Of a stretch of DNA of 64,000 bases, positions 16,119-27,439 are shown piece after piece; the first letter of the stretch is position 1, and every line of letters begins with the position of its first letter. This stretch comes from FEN-1350 sp964386005 (lineage in GTDB: Bacteria > Planctomycetota > Phycisphaerae > Sedimentisphaerales > Anaerohalosphaeraceae). The DNA is taken from assembly GCA_964386005.1 (NCBI GenBank), contig CAYLSB010000011.1, positions 16,852 through 80,851 of the forward strand, given 5' to 3'. The translations under genes and the position numbers were made by a program. The notes under the pieces were generated by a model. It did not search any database, was not told the DNA's origin, and saw nothing but the letters and a program-made list of their open reading frames with translations.

Positions 16119-17924
16119 CTATTCCGGCTGTTCCCTGCCGTGCGAATGCTTCTGAACCCGCAGATTCAGCTCGTTAAGTTGGGCCTGCTCGACCGTACTG
16201 GGCGCTTCGGTCAGAAGACATTGTCCCTTTTGTGTCTTCGGAAATGCGATAACATCGCGAATATTATCGGTGCCCGTTAGAATCATGATCAACCGGTCCA
16301 GACCAAACGCGATCCCGCCGTGAGGCGGTGCGCCGTACTCCAGCGCCCGCAGAAAAAATCCGAATCGGTCCTGCGCCTGTTGCCGGGAAATGTTCAGCAG
16401 ATCGAACACCCGGGCCTGCCTCTCCGGATTGTGAATACGAACGCTCCCGCCGCCCACTTCCGATCCGTTGACCACCAGGTCGTACGCCTGAGATCGAATA
16501 TTACCGGGATCGGTATCCAGTTTATGCAGATCTTCTTCGATCGGCGAGGTAAACGGATGATGCATCGAATCGAATCGCTTCTCGTCGGCATTCCACTCGA
16601 ACAGCGGAAAATCCACCACCCAGACGAACTCGAAGCGGTTCGGATCCACCAGGCCCAATTCCTTGCCGATCCGGACTCGCAGCGGCGCCAGCGCCTTGTT
16701 GGCCGTGCTCGCGGGACCCGCCACCAGCAAAATCAGATCGCCGTCGCCGGCTCCGAAACGCCGAAGAATCTCGGCCTGCTGCTCGGCGCCGAAAAACTTG
16801 GCTATATTACTCTTTAAAGTCGGTTTCCCATTGTCCGTTTCCACCTTGAACCAGGCCAGCCCCTTGGCGCCGAAGTCCGCCGCATACTCGGTCAGCGTCT
16901 TTTCGATATCGCTGCGCGAATATTTCTTCCCGCCGCCCGGAGCGCAAAGCCCCTTGACAATCCCTCCGGATTCCACGATGGACGTGAACACCTTGAACGC
17001 GGACGTGCCCGCCAGATCCGAAATATCCCTGAGCTTCATGTCGAACCGAAGGTCCGGCCGGTCGATCCCGTAATCCGCGATGGCCTCGTGATAGGTCATC
17101 CGACGCACCGGTTGCGGAACGTCGATCCCCAGAATCTCCTTGAAGATCCGACAGATCAGCTTCTCGTTGATGCTCATCACGTCTTCGCTGTTGACAAAGC
17201 TCATCTCCACGTCGATCTGCGTGAACTCGGCCTGCCGGTCCGCGCGGGGGTCCTCATCGCGGAAACACCGCACGATCTGAAAATACCGGTCCATCCCCGA
17301 AACCATCAGCATCTGTTTGAAGAGTTGCGGCGACTGAGGCAGCGCGTAAAACATCCCCTTGCACAATCGGCTCGGCACCAGAAAATCCCGCGCCCCTTCC
17401 GGGGTGCTCTTGCCGAGAAACGGCGTCTCGATCTCGAAAAATCCGTTGGCGTCGTAAAAATCTCTCGCGATCTTTGTCACGCGATGCCGAACGCGCAATC
17501 GGTTCTGCATGACCGGCCTTCGTAAATCGATAAAACGGCTCTGCAAACGCGTCTCCTCGCCCACGGTCACATAATCGGCGACTTCGAACGGCGGCGTCTT
17601 GGCCGTGTTCTGAAGTTCCAGATGAATCACGGCGATCTCGATCTCGCCCGTGGCCAGTTTCGGATTGGTCATCCCCTCGCTGCGGCGACGAACGATGCCT
17701 TCCGCGGAGATCACCCACTCGCACCGCAGGTCGCGCGACGTTTTGTGCGCTTCCGGATGATTCACCGGATCAAATACAAGCTGGACTAAACCTTCTCTGT
17801 CCCGTAAATCGACAAATACCAGGTTCCCGTGGTCCCGATAGGAATTCACCCACCCGGAAACGATGACCGTCTGGCCGACATCGGAAGCTCTCAAATGGCC
17901 GCAATACCGCGTTCGCTTAAGCAT
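16119..17924 (-). CDS. aspS: Aspartyl-tRNA synthetase (bacterial type)
   Basis: The product has 601 residues, the size of bacterial AspRS with the GAD insertion. It has an N-terminal OB-fold anticodon-binding domain (VSGWVNSYRDHGNLVFVDLR), class II motif 1 region (ARDFYDANGFFEIETP), motif 2 (QIVRCFRDEDPRADRQAEFT), a GAD domain in the middle and motif 3 (GIAFGLDRLIMILTGTDNIR). It charges tRNA-Asp. Bacterial-type enzymes can be non-discriminating and also charge tRNA-Asn; that cannot be decided here. A good sigma-70-type promoter lies about 50 bases upstream. Confidence 0.98.
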   Translation of the reverse strand: MLKRTRYCGHLRASDVGQTVIVSGWVNSYRDHGNLVFVDLRDREGLVQLVFDPVNHPEAHKTSRDLRCEWVISAEGIVRRRSEGMTNPKLATGEIEIAVIHLELQNTAKTPPFEVADYVTVGEETRLQSRFIDLRRPVMQNRLRVRHRVTKIARDFYDANGFFEIETPFLGKSTPEGARDFLVPSRLCKGMFYALPQSPQLFKQMLMVSGMDRYFQIVRCFRDEDPRADRQAEFTQIDVEMSFVNSEDVMSINEKLICRIFKEILGIDVPQPVRRMTYHEAIADYGIDRPDLRFDMKLRDISDLAGTSAFKVFTSIVESGGIVKGLCAPGGGKKYSRSDIEKTLTEYAADFGAKGLAWFKVETDNGKPTLKSNIAKFFGAEQQAEILRRFGAGDGDLILLVAGPASTANKALAPLRVRIGKELGLVDPNRFEFVWVVDFPLFEWNADEKRFDSMHHPFTSPIEEDLHKLDTDPGNIRSQAYDLVVNGSEVGGGSVRIHNPERQARVFDLLNISRQQAQDRFGFFLRALEYGAPPHGGIAFGLDRLIMILTGTDNIRDVIAFPKTQKGQCLLTEAPSTVEQAQLNELNLRVQKHSHGREQPE

Positions 17925-17972
17925 AGTTCGTAACTTTCACCTGAATAACGATTGGTTATCTATAATCCAACC

Positions 17973-18001
17973 AACATAGCCAATCGAGGGCCGGAAGTCA
18001 A
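17973..18001 (-). promoter_or_regulatory. Promoter for aspS
   Basis: On the minus strand TTGACT (18001-17996), a 17-base spacer and TATGTT (17978-17973) form a good sigma-70-type promoter. The predicted transcript start is about 17966, giving a leader of roughly 40 bases before the aspS ATG. Confidence 0.6.
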
Positions 18002-18187
18002 GATCCGCCCCTTTGTTTTCCAAAATGACCAAAGAGCATCTCGATCATCCAACATGCAATTACCCCCGATTTATGGGGGATCTTTTCGCTGACGCGTGGC
18101 AACCGCCGAGCTTATCGAGGTGGACGATCTCTGATGGAACAGAAACAGATTCGTTTCCAAATGTACACAATACCCCCCGCGCAGAAA

Positions 18188-18228
18188 ACCGGCCGGGCAT
18201 TCGTCGCGTTTCCGAACGCCCGACCGGT
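18188..18228 (-). terminator. Terminator of the LamG/dockerin gene
   Basis: A 16-bp stem with two imperfect positions (18188-18203 against 18213-18228) is followed on the minus strand by TTTT. It lies about 80 bases after the stop of the minus-strand gene ending at 18306. Confidence 0.55.
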
Positions 18229-18305
18229 CCTTACTGTTCTTTTGGATTCAACAATCCAACAGGATGTAGGGGCACATGGCATGTGCCCTTGTCCGGATCA
18301 TTGAA

Positions 18306-20378
18306 TCAGAACGGCCAGATACAACCTTCAATTTCCGGATCGTTGCACTTCGTCCAACTCTGCAGCATCAAGGCCAGATCCTGGAGATTCACATAGCAGT
18401 CGCCGTTGAGATCCGTCGCCAGCTTCAATCCCGCCGCCATTGCATCCGCACAGGTCGGCGTCGTCGCGGTAATGACCACCGTGTCCTCCGTTGTCCCGGA
18501 ATCATCAACCACCGTCAGCTTCAGCGTATAAACGCCCGCCGTCGGGAAGGTTACTGTGCTTGTCGGACTGCTCGGATTGGCCAAGCTCGCTTCCGCTCCG
18601 CCCGGTCCATCGACCGTCGTCCACAGAATCGTCTTGCCGTCTTCCTTGCCATAGTCGATCACGGACCCGGCAAGTTGATAAGACGCGCCAGGCCGAATCT
18701 GGAACGACCCGTCAGGTCCGGCATTCACGGTCGGCGGAAGAGGTCCCATCGCCGCCAGCGACCGAATACTGGTATATCCCGGATCTTCTAATGCCAACGC
18801 ATAATTATAAACCCGAACATCGTCGATCTGGCCGAGGAATCGTTTTGCGTTGACATTGTTCGGTTCGGTGTTGGCGATAACCGGATTATCGCTGATCTGC
18901 TGATTGATTCCGATGCCAATATAGGCGCCTTGCTGGCTTGTACCCGATAGGTCATAGAAAACGCTCGGCAAAGGGGATGTGTCGTCGAGGACGCCATCCA
19001 CATAGACCCGGGTTTCATCGCCGCTTCGTTGTCCGACAATGAAATGCCACTTGCCATCGTTGAATACCGTCGGACCGATCGCCTCCACCTTGGTTACATT
19101 ATCATCCGTTACCAAGTCAACCCACCCGGAGGTGCTTTCACGAACGGCGAGAACATACCGTATGCCATTGGTCGTGTCCCCGCCTTTGCTAAAGACGTTC
19201 ATCTGGGATGCACCCGTTGTTTTCACCCACGCCGCAACGGTAAAATCTCCGGCACCCCCGGTGGAGAAATTCAGTTCCGGGGCCGCGCCGAGATACACGA
19301 AGTAGGCCGCCGGATCGGTCGTATTCAGATCTATCGAGGCCGCACCGATCGCGCTGTCGGCGACGAACCGGTTCTCGGCCGAGACCAGCTTGTTGAAGTA
19401 GAGGGTGCCGTTGTTGTTGTTGATGGATTTATCTTCGAGGTTGTTGTCCATGTCCCAGTACCCGACCAGCCTCTCGTCGGCACGATCCGCCACCCAGACA
19501 TGGATCACATCATTGGCGTCTTTGGTTCCATCCGTCGCCTGCAAAAGCAGTGTGTAAAGACCCTTGGCGTCAAACATGACCGTAGGATCTTCCGCCGTCG
19601 CGCTCGGGGCGAAGATCGCATTGCCCGGCCCGGCTTCTTTCTTCCAGTACCAGCTCAACACGCCCGGATCGCCCTCTTGAGGCGGCTCGTCGCTAATCGT
19701 TCCATCCAGTTGAACCGCCTGCCCGACATACGTCTTGCTGAATGCCGGATTGGCATCCGCCACCGGCGCCGGATTGTAGGCCGGATCCTTGGGTACAAGA
19801 ACAACAAAATAGTTGGTGTTCACATTCGCTCCAACGGATCCAACCTTGTTGCCACCGAGCGTTACAGTTCCCGCTTCGAAATCCTTGGCATAGATCGGCA
19901 TCGGTGATGATCCATCCATAGCAGGGGTTGCATTCGAATTGGTCCAGCTCATCGTCATGTCGGTCTTGGTCCATGTCCCGTCTTCCAGCCAGTCGGTAAT
20001 ATTCGTATCTCGGTTGTCATAGACAATATACACGGTACACGGCTTATCGATCGTAAATTCCAGATAACGAGCCGCAGTTACGGCCTTGTCATCATTTGAT
20101 GTCCGGATGAACTTCATGCCCAGCAAAGCCGGTGCGGTTGTTTCCAATGCCGGAGTCGCCGTCTTAGAATCGGGCAGGAATCGATATCCCCATCCGGGAT
20201 CCGTGGTCGGCCGGTCGGTGTAAAACTTTTCGCCCGGATTGGCGGTACCAACCTGGTATGTCTTTCCCGTCGATACATACGTAATCGTTACGTTCACTTC
20301 ATTTCCCTGGGCAAACGCCATCCCAGCTCCATATCCGGCCAGCACGACGATCGCCAGAACTGTCATCTTATCTCTCAT
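18306..20378 (-). CDS. Secreted PKD/LamG protein with C-terminal half-dockerin
   Basis: The product has 690 residues. GGAGG about nine bases upstream supports the ATG. It has a signal peptide (about 1-24), a lectin-like N-terminal region, a PKD/Ig-like domain (about 210-300), a LamG/concanavalin-like domain (about 310-540, with GDFTVAAWVKTTGASQMNVF and VYNYALALEDPGYTSI), a second PKD domain (about 560-640) and a C-terminal tail. The tail has one dockerin-type calcium loop (DLNGDCYVNLQDLALMLQSW) and spaced cysteines ending in CIWPF. Likely an exported carbohydrate-binding surface protein. It is closely related in plan to the next gene upstream, with which it may form a transcription unit (67 bases apart). 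Confidence 0.88.
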   Translation of the reverse strand: MRDKMTVLAIVVLAGYGAGMAFAQGNEVNVTITYVSTGKTYQVGTANPGEKFYTDRPTTDPGWGYRFLPDSKTATPALETTAPALLGMKFIRTSNDDKAVTAARYLEFTIDKPCTVYIVYDNRDTNITDWLEDGTWTKTDMTMSWTNSNATPAMDGSSPMPIYAKDFEAGTVTLGGNKVGSVGANVNTNYFVVLVPKDPAYNPAPVADANPAFSKTYVGQAVQLDGTISDEPPQEGDPGVLSWYWKKEAGPGNAIFAPSATAEDPTVMFDAKGLYTLLLQATDGTKDANDVIHVWVADRADERLVGYWDMDNNLEDKSINNNNGTLYFNKLVSAENRFVADSAIGAASIDLNTTDPAAYFVYLGAAPELNFSTGGAGDFTVAAWVKTTGASQMNVFSKGGDTTNGIRYVLAVRESTSGWVDLVTDDNVTKVEAIGPTVFNDGKWHFIVGQRSGDETRVYVDGVLDDTSPLPSVFYDLSGTSQQGAYIGIGINQQISDNPVIANTEPNNVNAKRFLGQIDDVRVYNYALALEDPGYTSIRSLAAMGPLPPTVNAGPDGSFQIRPGASYQLAGSVIDYGKEDGKTILWTTVDGPGGAEASLANPSSPTSTVTFPTAGVYTLKLTVVDDSGTTEDTVVITATTPTCADAMAAGLKLATDLNGDCYVNLQDLALMLQSWTKCNDPEIEGCIWPF

Positions 20379-20445
20379 GGGTTATATCCTCCACATCTTT
20401 CGATCAAGGGGTTCTGTCTTGTTATCGTTCATCGCAGTAGCGATT

Positions 20446-22512
20446 TTACTGTCCGGATTCCGGCGGGAACGGCCATTCGCAATCCGTAAAGTTCGACGGA
20501 TCGTTGCATCGCATCCAGTCCGCCGCAAGAATCGCGAAGTCCGCCAGGTTGATTCGGCAGTTCTCATCAAAGTCGCCGGGATAGAGCAAACCGGCCGCCT
20601 TCACGTCCGCACAGGTAGGTCGAACCACATCCACTGTGATCTCGTCAAACACCGTCGCCAGATCATCCGATGCCGTCAGACGCAGAGTGTACTGGCCGAA
20701 CGCGGGGAACGTAACCGTCGTAGCCGGATTGCTCGCATTGGCGAAGTTGGCTTCGGCCCCACCGGGACCTTCCACGGTCGTCCATAGAATAGTTACCGTT
20801 CCCGGCGCGCCAAAGTCCTGAACACTGCCGTTGAGCGGAATCTGTTCGCCCGTCTTGTAGGTCAAGGGGCTGGTGATCGTCCCGGCGTTGACAAACGGAA
20901 CCGTCTTACCCTGCGAAGTCAACGCACGAATCTCCGTCTCGCTGAGGGCATAATTATAGACGCGAACCTCATCCAGAATCCCGTCCCACGGCCGATTCGT
21001 GGCCTGGGCATTTTCGGAAATCCGTATCGGATACGTGCTCAGGTTGATCAAGCCGCTGTAAGGACCTTCCACATCCAGTACGCCGTCGATATACAGCCGG
21101 ATCGCTTCGCCGTCAAACGTGCCGCATACATGATGCCAGAAATCGTCATTGACGCTGATGGTTCCGTTGGGTCCGTTGCCGGGCATTCCCGCTCCCGGAG
21201 CGAGCCCGTTGAAGTGAATCGCCATCGCGTTATTGTTCGTGTTCGTCCGGCTCTGCCGCGCCAGGCGCCAACTGTCGTCGCCCTTGCTGACCGCCGTGGA
21301 CCAGGTTGTGGAAAACGCGCTGACCTTGATCCACGCCGACACGGTAATCGCATACCGGGGGCCATAGACAAAATTCGGTTCGGTGTCCGCAATGGTCACT
21401 TGTACCTGTCCAGGACCCGGAACCTTCACAATCGGAGGGTTCGCGGCCGGCGCCCGGAAGTCCACGGCCTGCGTGCTGCCGGGGATCCAGCCGGGAACGA
21501 TCGTCGGAACCTGGTTGGGTTCGGCCGCCGTCCAGACGCCGTTGTTGCCCTTGGCCACATCCACCACCGACTTGTTGGCCGTCGTCAGCGACTCGAAGTT
21601 CCAGTGCGCCATCAGCATGTTTTTGCTGGTGTCGTTGATGTACACCGTCATGGTGTCTTCGGAAGATTTCGTTCCGTCCGATGCCGTCAGCTTCAAGACG
21701 TACTCGCCCGGAGCCGTAAACGTCACCGTCGGATCTTCGATCAGCGCATCACTGAATGTCGCCCCCGCCGGTCCCGTCCAGGCAAACGTCAGCGTTCCCG
21801 CAGGACCCTCCAGCGGATCTTCATCCGTCACCGTCGCCGCCATTGGAACCACCAGCGGGAAGGTCGGCCTGGCAAATGCCTGATCCGGCCCGGCATCCAC
21901 CGCGGGAGGCGGATTGAAGGCCGGATCCCCTGGAACGGCGCCGATGATATAGTGATTATTGGCGTCCTGACCCTGATAACTGAAATGATAGACTCCGGGA
22001 CCAAAATTGGCAGCCCATACGCTGAGCGGCCGATCGCTGTCGCCGCCGACATAGAGTCCAAGGCCCGTGTCCTGGAATGTCCCGGCCGCGGCAAATCTAC
22101 TCGTAATCGTATTGACATACGCCTGCGGATCCGCGAAGCGATCGTCGACCGTAATCCAGATGGTCACGGACGCCGAAAAGGTCACCGCAATATCGAGATT
22201 CGAGGCCGCCGCAGCTTTGTCGCTGTTGAAGGTGCGTATATATTCCGAACCGATCAAGGGTGTATTCATGGGGCCCAGCGTTCCGGACGGCGTGTTGATC
22301 CATGTATACGTCCGATCCGAAAAGACATAGTTGCCGTCTTTCAGCCCTCCGGCTTGTGTGGGCAAAGGCGCAGTAGTGCCGGTATAGGCACCAATCGGAT
22401 CTCGTGTATCGGTTTGACCGCCGGTGCGGACTACCGAGGTGATGAGCTGCCCCATCGCTGACGAGGCCACCATCGCTCCGATCACGCACATCCACATCAC
22501 TCGTGCTCTCAT
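20446..22512 (-). CDS. Secreted PKD/LamG protein with C-terminal half-dockerin
   Basis: The product has 688 residues. ATG 22512 is chosen over 22530 because GGAGG lies nine bases before it and inside the longer reading. A signal peptide (MRARVMWMCVIGAMVASSAM) is followed by PKD domains (VDAGPDQAFARP...; EYVLKLTASDGTKSSEDT), a LamG domain (about 300-550, AITVSAWIKVSAFSTTW, LYIDGVLDVEGPY, VRVYNYALSETEIRAL), another PKD domain, and a tail PTCADVKAAGL...DFDENCRINLADFAILAADW ending CEWPF. The same order of domains as the gene at 18306 indicates an old duplication. Confidence 0.88.
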   Translation of the reverse strand: MRARVMWMCVIGAMVASSAMGQLITSVVRTGGQTDTRDPIGAYTGTTAPLPTQAGGLKDGNYVFSDRTYTWINTPSGTLGPMNTPLIGSEYIRTFNSDKAAAASNLDIAVTFSASVTIWITVDDRFADPQAYVNTITSRFAAAGTFQDTGLGLYVGGDSDRPLSVWAANFGPGVYHFSYQGQDANNHYIIGAVPGDPAFNPPPAVDAGPDQAFARPTFPLVVPMAATVTDEDPLEGPAGTLTFAWTGPAGATFSDALIEDPTVTFTAPGEYVLKLTASDGTKSSEDTMTVYINDTSKNMLMAHWNFESLTTANKSVVDVAKGNNGVWTAAEPNQVPTIVPGWIPGSTQAVDFRAPAANPPIVKVPGPGQVQVTIADTEPNFVYGPRYAITVSAWIKVSAFSTTWSTAVSKGDDSWRLARQSRTNTNNNAMAIHFNGLAPGAGMPGNGPNGTISVNDDFWHHVCGTFDGEAIRLYIDGVLDVEGPYSGLINLSTYPIRISENAQATNRPWDGILDEVRVYNYALSETEIRALTSQGKTVPFVNAGTITSPLTYKTGEQIPLNGSVQDFGAPGTVTILWTTVEGPGGAEANFANASNPATTVTFPAFGQYTLRLTASDDLATVFDEITVDVVRPTCADVKAAGLLYPGDFDENCRINLADFAILAADWMRCNDPSNFTDCEWPFPPESGQ

Positions 22513-23041
22513 TTTGTAAGTCCTCCACAAAAAGGATTAATGGTTTTGGGTTCCATTTTGATTGCATAGCTGCGCTGAAACAATACGTTCAGAGTATTAT
22601 AAAGGTACCAAGTACATATCGGGAAAAATCGCGGAATGATGTAGTCAAAATAGACGCGCCTCCCTCCTCGCCGAATGGTAAAAACAGAGATATCGCACCC
22701 GGCCGGGCGCTTCCAATCACACAAATTCTGACGCTTACTACTCCTCCAGTACATGACACCACTCCCATCTGTACTGTTATGGCGTTCACCAAACCTCACG
22801 GAGTGATCATACCACTTTATCGGGTCCATTGCAAAGGAAAAAAAGCCGAAAACCCGATTTTCTTGGAAACACAAACGAAATTCTCGATTTTACGACATGG
22901 GGATGTAACGAATTATCATAAATTACACAAGATATAATCTCCATATTGCGACATGATTCCCGACCCATAATTACTCTATTTATGATAGTGAAAAGGCGGA
23001 TCGACAAACCCGCCTTTCGTAATCTCAAGAAACAAAATGAC
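22513..23041. other. Intergenic region, 529 bases
   Basis: The region is AT-richer than its surroundings and has no convincing gene. On the minus strand a TATAAT-like element near 22596-22601 could serve the LamG gene, but no good -35 is present at 16-18 bases. The right-hand end contains the terminator of the isomerase gene (22992-23017). Confidence 0.5.
22992..23017 (-). terminator. Terminator of the isomerase gene
   Basis: AAAGGCGG (22992-22999) pairs with CCGCCTTT (23010-23017). It lies 25 bases past the minus-strand stop at 23042 and ends in TTTTC on that strand. Confidence 0.6.
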
Positions 23042-23986
23042 TTAGACGATTCGTTCCTGCGCGCTGACGATCATCTGTTCAAAAACCTTTTTCTGCTCGA
23101 TCATCGCGGCCACGCGATCTTTCGGTTCGGTTCGCGCTTCCAAAAGAATCCAGCCCTTGTAATCGATTTTGACGAATAAATCCATCAGCTTTTGATACGG
23201 GTACTTCCCGATATTCAGTTCCCGTACATGCGCGATATCGCCGAATCGCTTGCAGACCATCTCGAAATTTTTCTCCAGTCCCTCACCCTGCAGGTCCTCG
23301 TCGTTGCAGTTCCAGCACACCGTCACGTTGGGATGATCCGCATAGTCCATGATCGTCTTGATGTACGGCAGCGGCGCGCAGGTGCCATGGACCTCAAGCC
23401 GGATCTGCTGTTTGAAGTCGGCGGCGTATTTGCCGACGATGTTCAAACTCTTGCCGATCTGCTCCAGGGTTTTTTCCTTCGGCACATTCGGATGAAACTG
23501 GTTGGGCTTGACCTTCACGCCCGATCCGCCGCAATCGTAACTGAGCTTGACGAAGGCCTTGGTGTTTTCGATGGCCTTTTGTAATTTTTCCGGCTCCGGA
23601 AAATCGAATTGCTCGTTGGTCCCCATCCCCACGAAGATCACCGGGCTGTCCTTGAACCGCTTTCGGACTTCCTTGCGCTGCTCGGCCGTAATGTCGGGCA
23701 TGACCTTATGCGCGTGCTCCACGCGCAGTTCCACGCCGAAAAATCCCGCCTTCTCGCAGTTGGCGATCACCGTCGGCAAGTCCCAGTCCCGACCCCATTG
23801 ATACGTCACCAGACCCAGCCGCATCTTCGATCCCTTCCGGGCGCAACATTCCTCCGTCGGATCGGCGCACACGGCCGCCGTCCCCGCGGTTTCCGCCGCC
23901 CGGGCGCAACCGCTGAGAGACGCCATAGACATGCCCGAACAGGTTATGATGGAGCTCTTGAGAAACTCACGCCGTGTCGTACTCAT
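23042..23986 (-). CDS. Exported TIM-barrel sugar isomerase/epimerase
   Basis: The product has 314 residues. It starts with a twin-arginine-type leader (STTRREFLKSSIITCSG) followed by a possible lipobox Cys at residue 27 (SLSGC). The rest is a xylose-isomerase-like AP_endonuc_2 barrel: MRLGLVTYQWGRDWDLP, GFFGVELRVEHAHKV, GSGVKVKPNQFH, KQQIRLEVHGTC, NVTVCWNCNDEDLQGEG, and the C-terminal YKGWILLEARTEP. Metal-binding Glu, His and Asp positions look conserved. Such proteins act on sugars or inositols in planctomycetes, but the substrate is unknown. It follows an exported FAD oxidoreductase on the same strand, consistent with oxidation and isomerisation of one substrate. Confidence 0.88.
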   Translation of the reverse strand: MSTTRREFLKSSIITCSGMSMASLSGCARAAETAGTAAVCADPTEECCARKGSKMRLGLVTYQWGRDWDLPTVIANCEKAGFFGVELRVEHAHKVMPDITAEQRKEVRKRFKDSPVIFVGMGTNEQFDFPEPEKLQKAIENTKAFVKLSYDCGGSGVKVKPNQFHPNVPKEKTLEQIGKSLNIVGKYAADFKQQIRLEVHGTCAPLPYIKTIMDYADHPNVTVCWNCNDEDLQGEGLEKNFEMVCKRFGDIAHVRELNIGKYPYQKLMDLFVKIDYKGWILLEARTEPKDRVAAMIEQKKVFEQMIVSAQERIV

Positions 23987-24090
23987 CGAGTTACCCTTTC
24001 CTCAATACAGCGCCGAAGGGCGCCGATTGTTTTACAACATCACAGGATATATGGCCTCTTCGTTCTCATTCTATACTCGGTCCGAGCCAA

Positions 24091-24114
24091 ATGGAAAATC
24101 GAAAATGGAAAATT
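24091..24114. repeat. GAAAAT-type A-rich intergenic repeat
   Basis: ATGGAAAATCGAAAATGG followed by AAAATT recurs in variant form at 26022-26053, 43805-43831 and near 54990-55010, each time in a gene-free gap. Confidence 0.4.
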
Positions 24115-24120
24115 TCTTCC

Positions 24121-25917
<1,797 letters not shown>

Positions 25918-25933
25918 AATCATCCTTTCCTAC

Positions 25934-25969
25934 AAAAAACGATGGGTTTGGAACGGATTCCAAACCCAT
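25934..25969 (-). terminator. Strong intrinsic terminator/attenuator between the DUF4139 operon and the oxidoreductase
   Basis: ATGGGTTTGGAA (25942-25953) and TTCCAAACCCAT (25958-25969) form a perfect 12-bp stem with a 4-nt loop. On the minus strand this is followed by CG and six T residues (25939-25934). The ribosome binding site of the FAD oxidoreductase begins at 25931, so no promoter fits between terminator and gene. Confidence 0.85.
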
Positions 25970-26021
25970 GTTTCCCGCCATCGGGTGGAGATACCGTCCC
26001 GGCATATCCACCCAATATAGT

Positions 26022-26053
26022 AATTGAAAAATCGCAAATTGAAAATCGAAATT
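26022..26053. repeat. GAAAAT-type A-rich repeat
   Basis: AATTGAAAAATCGC followed by AAATTGAAAATCGAAATT overlaps the last codons/stop of the DUF4139 gene ending at 26052 and resembles the element at 24091. Confidence 0.4.
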
Positions 26054-27407
26054 ATTTGTTCTTCTTGGTCCAGTCCTCCGAACGAACGCCCTGGTAGAAC
26101 GTCACGATGTACTGGAATGTCGCCTTCGATGCCGGGTCCAGAGTCAGAGTGTATTTCACGGTATCCATGTCGATTTTGAAATAATCGCCGAAGGTGCCCT
26201 GATTCTTCAATTCCCAGTACGGCGTCGGGAAGTTCCTCTGGATCTCGATCTTGATGGGAAGATCGCGCGTGTTTCGGACTTCGATTTGATAGGATTGAAT
26301 ATCATCCCAGCCGTTGATATTGCCGTTACGGTCGAAACGATAGTTGTCGGTCTTGTAGTCCATCCGTTTGGCCTCGACGACCACATCGGCCACGCCGCCG
26401 AGGTTCAGTTCCACATCTTCGTTGACCGGAATATACTTGAATTCCGATTGCCCCGTGTAGGCCAGGTGCTGTTTATCGTCCAGATTGCGATAGACCTTCA
26501 GCAACCCCCCGGGGATCGGCGTTTCGCCCAGTTTGTGTTCTTCGTCGTTCTTGAAACTCAGGAATCGAACGACCATCGGCCCGTAGCGTTCCTCTTCGTA
26601 TTTGTACAGGTTGACGATCGGCACCTCGCCGGCCTCAAAACTCGGCAGACGCTTGGACCAGCCGTTCTCGATGGTCTCGGTGCCTTCGATGGTGTAGAGG
26701 AAATACTCGCTGAGTCCTTCCTTGACGACCTCCTTGGGCTTGGCGAGGGATAGAGAAGATATTTCGCTCTTGGCCGCCATTCCCCGCATCCGCGATTCGG
26801 GGGCCGGGGCCGGAGTCGCGGCGGGAGCCATCGGCACAATGGGGCCCGGCCGGCCGTAAGGATACTCGCGCCTCGCCAGCGCCGCAATCTCGTCCAGCGT
26901 ATGGACCTGGCCGACGATCAGCCGTGTCTGGGCGTTTTCGTAATCCTCGCCCGAGTGGTTGGATACCATCACGTAGCCCTGCAGACGCATGGTCTTTTCA
27001 TCGGTCGTCATCGTCCCCATGTAAAAGGCCCGCCACGACAGGCCGCTGGTCAGGTAGGTGATCTCCACCGGAACCTTGCCCGCGACTCCGCTGGTGATAT
27101 TCCACAACCCCAGGTTCTTGACCCGAGGCGGATACGAAAGCTCGGAGATTTCGATCTTGTCGGCGAAGGCCCTGGGCAGCATCTCCAGACTCGTCGGGTC
27201 GATCAGTGTATTCTCCCAGGAGAACTGCAGGTTGTTGCCTCCTTCCTTGAGCGTCAGCGGCCGGCTCTCGCGAACCAGCGTCATATCCGCCGAGTTATAG
27301 ATCGTGATCTGTACCGTCTCCCGCGACGGCAGCGTCGTCAGATCGACCTTGGCCGTCGCCATTGCGACCGCAATCTGCATCAAGCTCAATATGAATATGC
27401 GTTTCAT
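26052..27407 (-). CDS. Secreted DUF4139 protein (operon gene 7)
   Basis: The product has 451 residues. A signal peptide (about 1-19, ending MATA) leads directly into KVDLTTLPSRETVQITIYNS, the start of the module shared by the operon. The core DUF4139 signature is PVEITYLTSGLSWRAFYMG, then VMVSNHSGEDYENAQTRLIV. A Pro/Ala-rich linker (about 195-215) is followed by KEVVKEGLSEYFLYTIEGTE and a C-terminal beta-rich half ending in VRSEDWTKKNK. DUF4139 is found in MuiA-type proteins of unknown function; here the DUF4140/coiled-coil half of MuiA is missing. It lies 32 bases after the previous gene and is the last of the operon. Confidence 0.85.
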   Translation of the reverse strand: MKRIFILSLMQIAVAMATAKVDLTTLPSRETVQITIYNSADMTLVRESRPLTLKEGGNNLQFSWENTLIDPTSLEMLPRAFADKIEISELSYPPRVKNLGLWNITSGVAGKVPVEITYLTSGLSWRAFYMGTMTTDEKTMRLQGYVMVSNHSGEDYENAQTRLIVGQVHTLDEIAALARREYPYGRPGPIVPMAPAATPAPAPESRMRGMAAKSEISSLSLAKPKEVVKEGLSEYFLYTIEGTETIENGWSKRLPSFEAGEVPIVNLYKYEEERYGPMVVRFLSFKNDEEHKLGETPIPGGLLKVYRNLDDKQHLAYTGQSEFKYIPVNEDVELNLGGVADVVVEAKRMDYKTDNYRFDRNGNINGWDDIQSYQIEVRNTRDLPIKIEIQRNFPTPYWELKNQGTFGDYFKIDMDTVKYTLTLDPASKATFQYIVTFYQGVRSEDWTKKNK

Positions 27408-27439
27408 GGTTATTCCCTTTCAGCTTGGGCGTTACGACC

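Larger units (their letters stand above)
17925..18305. other. Intergenic region, 381 bases
   Basis: This gap between the divergently placed aspS start and the end of the LamG gene holds the aspS promoter, a terminator hairpin (18188-18228), and three further inverted repeats: CCCCC/GGGGG (18063-18079), TTGGATT/AATCCAA (18242-18259) and the near-continuous palindrome GGGCACATG/CATGTGCCC (18270-18288). No gene was recognised. Confidence 0.6.

Noticed and set aside
21130..22461. 443-residue plus-strand frame
   Set aside because: Antisense to a LamG/PKD gene; Arg/His-rich, no motif.
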